Shown here in pieces: positions 59,577 through 64,000 of a stretch of 64,000 bases of DNA. The stretch is taken from assembly GCF_006228185.1 (NCBI RefSeq), contig NZ_CP040825.1, forward strand, positions 62,001-126,000, written 5' to 3'. The notes below the pieces were generated by a model. The model made no database searches. It was given only the letters and a program-made list of their open reading frames with translations, and was not told the origin of the DNA. The translations under genes and the position numbers were made by a program. The first letter of the stretch is position 1. The number at the start of each line of letters is the position of its first letter. The DNA comes from Mycoplasma nasistruthionis (GTDB lineage Bacteria > Bacillota_I > Bacilli_A > Mycoplasmatales > Metamycoplasmataceae).

Positions 59577-59774
59577 TTTTCTCCTTCTGATTAATTCATT
59601 TAACTAAATAATACATTAATACTTACATAAAAATATGCTATTTTATTAATTATATTTAAAATATATTTGTTATAAATATAAGTTTATTTAAATGAAATAA
59701 AAATTAATTTCATATCAAGTTTTAAATTATATATTGAAAAAAAGAGTTTTATTTAAAATTAAAAAGGAGTGAGT
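59577..59774. other. Divergent promoter region of the restriction-modification locus
   Basis: About 200 AT-rich bases between the two methyltransferase genes. TATATTTAAAATATAT-like tracts near 59648-59665 could hold opposing -10 boxes. No controller-protein gene (C protein) fits here. Confidence 0.45.
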
Positions 59775-60734
59775 ATGAAGTTAAAAATTGCTAGTTTCTT
59801 TGCAGGTGTTGGTGGAATTGATTTAGGTTTTAAAGACTTAGGTACAGTGATTTATGCAAATGAATATAACAAAAACGCAGCTACAACTTTTGAATCAAAT
59901 TTTGATTTAAAAGTTGATGTTAGAGACATTAGACAAGTTTCATCATCTGAAATTCCTGATTTTGATATCATGCTTGCTGGTTTTCCTTGTCAAGCTTTTT
60001 CAATTGCAGGATACAGACAAGGATTTGATGATCTAAAAGGTCGCGGAAACTTATTTTTTGAACTTGAACGTATTTTTATAGATAAACAGCCCCAAATTAT
60101 TTTCTTAGAAAATGTCAAAAACTTAGTTTCTCATGATAATGGCAATACTTTTAAAGTTATTGTTGAAAAACTTCGTGCTCAAAACTATCATGTTGCTTAT
60201 AAGGTATTAAATTCAATGACTTATGGCAATTTGCCTCAAAACAGAGAAAGAATTTACATAGTTGCTTTTAAAGATAAAAATGTTTTTGATCAATTTGAAT
60301 TTCCAAATCAAATTAAATTAACTAAATCGATTAAAGATATAGTGGATTTTGATAACGAACTAGATGATAAGTTTTATTACACAAATAGTAACTTTAAACA
60401 TTTTGATGTTTTAAAAGGAAGTATGACAAATACTGACACTATTTATCAATGAAGAAGACAATATGTTAGAGAAAACAAATCTAAAGTATGTCCAACTTTA
60501 ACTGCTAATATGGGAACTGGTGGACATAATGTTCCTTTAGTTTTAACTAAATTTGGTATTAGAAAACTAACACCAAAAGAATGTTTTATGTTTCAAGGTT
60601 ATCCAAAAGACTTTGTTTTACCTAATTTAGCTAATTCTCACTTATACAAACAGGCTGGTAATTCAGTTGCTGTGTCGGTAATTTCAAGAATTGCTGAAAA
60701 TATTAAATTAGCCTTACATAAGGCTAAAAAGTAA
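59775..60734 (+). CDS. dcm: C5-cytosine DNA methyltransferase
   Basis: A 319-residue m5C methyltransferase. Motif I is IASFFAGVGGIDLGF, motif IV GFPCQAFSIAGYRQGF with the catalytic Cys, motif VI FLENVKNL, motif VIII QNRERIYIVAF and motif X QAGNSVAVSVI. The target-recognition segment between VIII and IX (about residues 190-245) is short, and TLTANMGTGGHNVP marks motif IX. ATG 59775 with AAAGGAG is preferred to the GTG two codons upstream. It diverges from the adenine methyltransferase/HNH pair. Recognition sequence not deducible. Confidence 0.92.
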
Positions 60735-61028
60735 ATAATAAAGTTTCAAAAACAGCATATGAGCCACAATAAAAACCGTTATTTCTTTTATTTTAAACAA
60801 ATTAAAACATAGCTGTAAAATTCGATTAATTCAAGCAGATAATAACTATAAATCAAAAGTAATCTTTAAATAATTCAAAAATGTTACAAGTAAATTTGTA
60901 ACATTTTTTCATATTTTTAAACTGCAAATAAGGAAAAATAAGTAGATAGTACTTTTTGTGTACTTTTTAATCTATTAACTTTTAAAATATTTACTTTTTT
61001 GTAAAATTTAAATACAAGAAGGTAGCAA
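60735..61028 (+). other. Intergenic region with terminator
   Basis: Roughly 290 bases without a supported gene. The only clear structure is the hairpin AAAATGTTACAA with its complement (60877-60906) followed by T, a terminator that probably ends the dcm transcript. Confidence 0.55.
60877..60909 (+). terminator. Terminator downstream of dcm
   Basis: A twelve-base perfect stem with a six-base loop and T6. Confidence 0.85.
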
Positions 61029-62678
61029 ATGAATCAGGACAATAAATTTTCTCCTTGATATGGCTTATATACAGCATTAAAAATTATTAAAATACCGTTT
61101 AATCAATTTGTTTTACAAGTCGATAATCAGTTTCCAAAAGATAGTTTTTTCAGCAAACAAAGAGCCACAATTCACGGAATTGAATTCAATGAACGAAATA
61201 TGTATGGATTTGGTAATTTAAATCTGTATACAGTTTTAAATTACTTAGATTTATTTGAAAAGTTTATTAAAAACAAACTAGGTCAAAAACGTAGTAAAAA
61301 CATTTTATTGTCTTTTAGTAATTTAGATCAAACCAATAGTCAAATGTTTGATTATTGCCTAAAATACTTAGTTGCTAATAAAAACCAAGTTTATACCTTT
61401 AACTTTAATTTAGCAAATGATTATTTAATCCAATCAGCATTATCAAACATGAACGCTGATTATGGTTTTTTTGTTGATTATGTACCTTCTAATAACAAAT
61501 ATTATTTAAAAATCTATTTTGACAATAAACTGATTGACTTTAGCTTAATGCAAACAATGATTAATAAACTACAAGGCAATTCATCACAGTTAAGTTTTGC
61601 TAATAATGCTGAAGCAATTAAACTAAATATTGACAAGATTTTAGATGCTTCTTTTAGTGGTGTAAAAACCTTAAACAATCAATTTATAAGCAATTACAAC
61701 AGTTTTATTGTCTACAGTATGATTGACAACAAACTGAGTGAACACATTTTGAATCGTTTTTTAACTAAGTTTAATATTAAGCACATTAAACTTAATCCTA
61801 AATTAAATCAAGACTTAGTTTCGAATTCAAAATGACGTTTTTTAAGTTGAGCTTGAAGAAGTAATTATAAAGCCGATTTAATTATTTTAATCGACATCAA
61901 TCAACGGTTAAAAGTTATTGTCAAGTCTAAAAAAGGTTATGTAACTTTAAATGAAGACCAATTAGTTTATTTGTTTATCCATAACCACTATTTAACTTGA
62001 AAAAATGATGAATTATTAACTAATAATCAATTTGTTATACCGATTGATGCTTCATCATTGATTTTAAAGTTGTTAAATATCTTTAAGATCAATTATGTTT
62101 ATGAAAACTCTTTAAATCAATCAAATCATATTTTATTTGATTATTTTAAAGGTTCTTATTCGGTGCAAAAAAATCAAAATTTAAACTTTGAAAGTTTTGA
62201 CTTTTTATTTAGTTTGATTTTGATGATGCAAAATTATAAAAACAACAATAACTTATTTAGTTACAAATACCAAAAAATGTTAAAGGCATCTGATCGTTGT
62301 TTTTTAAGTTATAAATATTTAAAACACAATCCAAATGACCTTTATAACTTATATAACCATTTAAAAGAAAGGCAACGTTTAAATAAAGCAATTAAGATTC
62401 AAAGTATTAACTGAATTGATTTTAGTAATTTAGGTTATACATATTTAATTAATATCAGACTAAAAATCAAGTATGCTGAAGTTAATTTGTTTATTAACTA
62501 TGATTTAGCAACTAAACAAATTGAACTAAAATTTGAAACTCAGCTTTTAACAACTAAACATTGAAAATTTAGCGATAAGTTGCACGAAAAGTTATTGGTT
62601 ATACAAATTAAAAATTCAATCAACCGCTTAATTAAAAAACTAGCTAAACAAACTAAAGGAGCAAAAAATGACAAATAA
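61029..62678 (+). CDS. Putative phosphohexomutase-like pseudoenzyme upstream of hisS
   Basis: A 549-residue protein read through several TGA-Trp. I see a weak but ordered similarity to phosphoglucomutase/phosphomannomutase. LNLYTVLNYLDLFEKFI (about residue 63) sits where NIYTV-type starts lie. The order continues with NILLSFSNLDQTNSQMF, then YTFNFN. FVDYVPSNNKYYLKIYFD (148-165) sits where TASHNP..YNGYKVY is expected, and ADLIILIDINQRLKVIV (282-298) where ADL...DPDADRLGV is. The catalytic Ser and metal-binding Asp triad are absent, so it would be inactive. Lys/Asn/Leu-rich. It overlaps hisS by 11 bases. Alternative: an unrelated hypothetical protein. Confidence 0.5.
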
Positions 62679-64000
62679 AATCAAATTTGAAAAAATAAGC
62701 AAAATTAAAGGAACAAGAGATTTTGATACTTTCAATTATGCACTTAGAGATGAAATGATTAATGCGTTTAAAAACCTAGTTACAAACAATTCATTTCAAT
62801 TAATTTCTACTCCAATTATTGAAGATGCTAGACTATTTAAGCGTTCGGTTGGTGAATCTGAAATTGTTAAAAAAGAAATGTATGAATTTCAAGACAAAGG
62901 AAAGCGTGATTTAGTACTAAGACCTGAAGGAACAGCAAGTTTTATTCGTGCTTATATTGAAAATAACTGAGAAAACCTAAACAATAAACGTTATGCCTAT
63001 ATTGGACCGATGTATCGTTATGAGCAACCACAAAAAGGTAGATATAGAGAATTTTATCAAGCAGGTGTTGAATATATTGGTGCTAAAAACCCTTACAAAG
63101 ATGCACAAGTAATTAGTTTAGCTTTTTATTTCTTGCAAATGCTAGAAATAAACAATGTTTTATTAATTAACACAATTGGTGATAGTCAATCAAGAGCAAA
63201 TTATGAACAAGCTTTATATGATTATTTATTACCTTTCAAAGATCAGTTATCAGAAATTTCACAACAACGTTTAGCTGATAAAAAAGTGCTAAGAATTTTA
63301 GATGATAAACAAGATGTTAATAAAGATTTTATTAAGCAAGCTCCAATATTAAAAGATTATTTATCACCAGAATCTAAAGCGTACTTTGATAAATTACTAA
63401 AAATTCTGGATTCAATGGAAATTGAATATCAAATTTCTAATCAACTAGTTAGAGGATTAGATTATTATGATGAAATTGTTTTTGAGTTTATAGCAACTGA
63501 TTCATCATCTAATTCACAAGGTACAGTAATTGGTGGTGGAAGATATTCAAACTTAATCGAGCAATTAGGTGGTAATGCTCAATCATCAGTTGGATTTGGA
63601 GTTGGAATTGATAGAATCTTAGATTTACTATTAGATAACTTAGAAGCTTATCCAATTACTCAAGCTGTTAAAGATAACTTAGTTCCTGATATTTACATCG
63701 CTTTTAGCAATTTTGAAAACAACACTGAATGAGCTTTTGAATTTACTCATTCAATAGTTTATGACACTCTAAAAATGCAAGTTGAATATGACTTAATTAA
63801 GTCTAAAAATTTATATAAACGTTATTTAGAAACAAATGCACCTTTTTTAATTACTGATGATGCAAAACTAGGTTCGGATTTTATTGTTATTAAAACTAAT
63901 TTCTCAGATGATAGATGCGTTTTAAGAAAAAATGCAAATACTTTTGAAGATGCATATCGTTTTATTATTGAAAACGGTAAAGATGTAATTAATCCTACCT
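62668..64000 (+). CDS. hisS: Histidyl-tRNA synthetase, cut by the window end
   Basis: A class II synthetase, 444 codons visible, probably lacking only the last few residues. Start ATG 62668 with AAAGGAG. Motif 1 region KIKGTRDFDTFNYALRDEM, motif 2 GPMYRYEQPQKGRYREFYQAG, HisRS-specific LVRGLDYYDEIVFEF and motif 3 SVGFGVGIDRILDLLL. The C-terminal anticodon-binding domain follows with TGA-Trp at 63729. The start overlaps the preceding gene by 11 bases, so both are co-translated. Confidence 0.95.

Overview
The window comes from a wall-less mollicute, most likely a Mycoplasma of the hominis lineage (Mycoplasmopsis/Metamycoplasma type). The DNA is strongly A+T-rich. TGA is read as tryptophan inside almost every conserved gene (oppA-F, valS, gyrB, nusG, cysS and others). 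Genes are short-spaced or overlapping, lipoproteins with a Cys lipobox are abundant, and no cell-wall genes are seen. Coordinates below assume genetic code 4, so many genes run through TGA codons that standard-code ORF finding cuts.

Layout. 1-11.6 kb: the 3' end of oligoendopeptidase F (pepF), then an intact oppABCDF oligopeptide importer and a small membrane protein. 11.7-14.9 kb: lemA, a DUF3137-type membrane protein, and phosphoglycerate kinase. 14.9-17.3 kb, minus strand: an 800-residue lipoprotein. 17.7-22.7 kb: secG, rnr, a tRNA-methyltransferase-like gene, metG and a small ABM-fold gene. 22.9-34.1 kb: a seven-gene surface operon coupling a large lipoprotein, a staphylococcal-nuclease-like lipoprotein, an ABC ATPase with a very large insert, two MalF/MalG-type permeases, a small membrane protein and another lipoprotein. 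This is probably a machine that digests and imports something, plausibly nucleic acid. 34.1-36.1 kb: gltX and a DUF1934 gene diverge from tRNA-Lys. 36.3-37.6 kb: a YitT-like membrane protein. 37.8-38.7 kb, minus strand: smpB, tmRNA and tRNA-Thr packed with one-base gaps. 38.8-44.2 kb: valS-folD, then gyrB on the other strand. 44.3-49.3 kb, minus strand: a second nuclease lipoprotein, an orphan adenine methyltransferase, and argS-rpoE-fba. 49.4-53.3 kb: cysS, rlmB, an unknown gene with striking inverted repeats at its promoter, then rpmG-secE-nusG. 53.4-57.6 kb: an ABC-2 exporter, tRNA-Trp, two small genes and ychF. 57.6-60.7 kb: a restriction-modification locus (HNH endonuclease, phage-type adenine methyltransferase, divergent C5-cytosine methyltransferase). 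61.0-64 kb: a protein that looks like a decayed phosphohexomutase, overlapping hisS, which is cut by the window end.

Points of interest. Five genes carry apparent single-base frameshifts: pgk, fba, argS, a small membrane protein, and the last lipoprotein of the nuclease operon. Four of the five lie in A-runs and three are in essential genes, so sequencing or assembly error, or transcriptional slippage, is more likely than real inactivation. The most unusual material is the inverted-repeat-controlled gene at 51.5 kb, the putative phosphohexomutase pseudoenzyme at 61 kb, the two ABC ATPases with giant inserts at the same structural position, the attenuator-like leader of the nuclease/ABC operon, and the smpB-tmRNA-tRNA arrangement.
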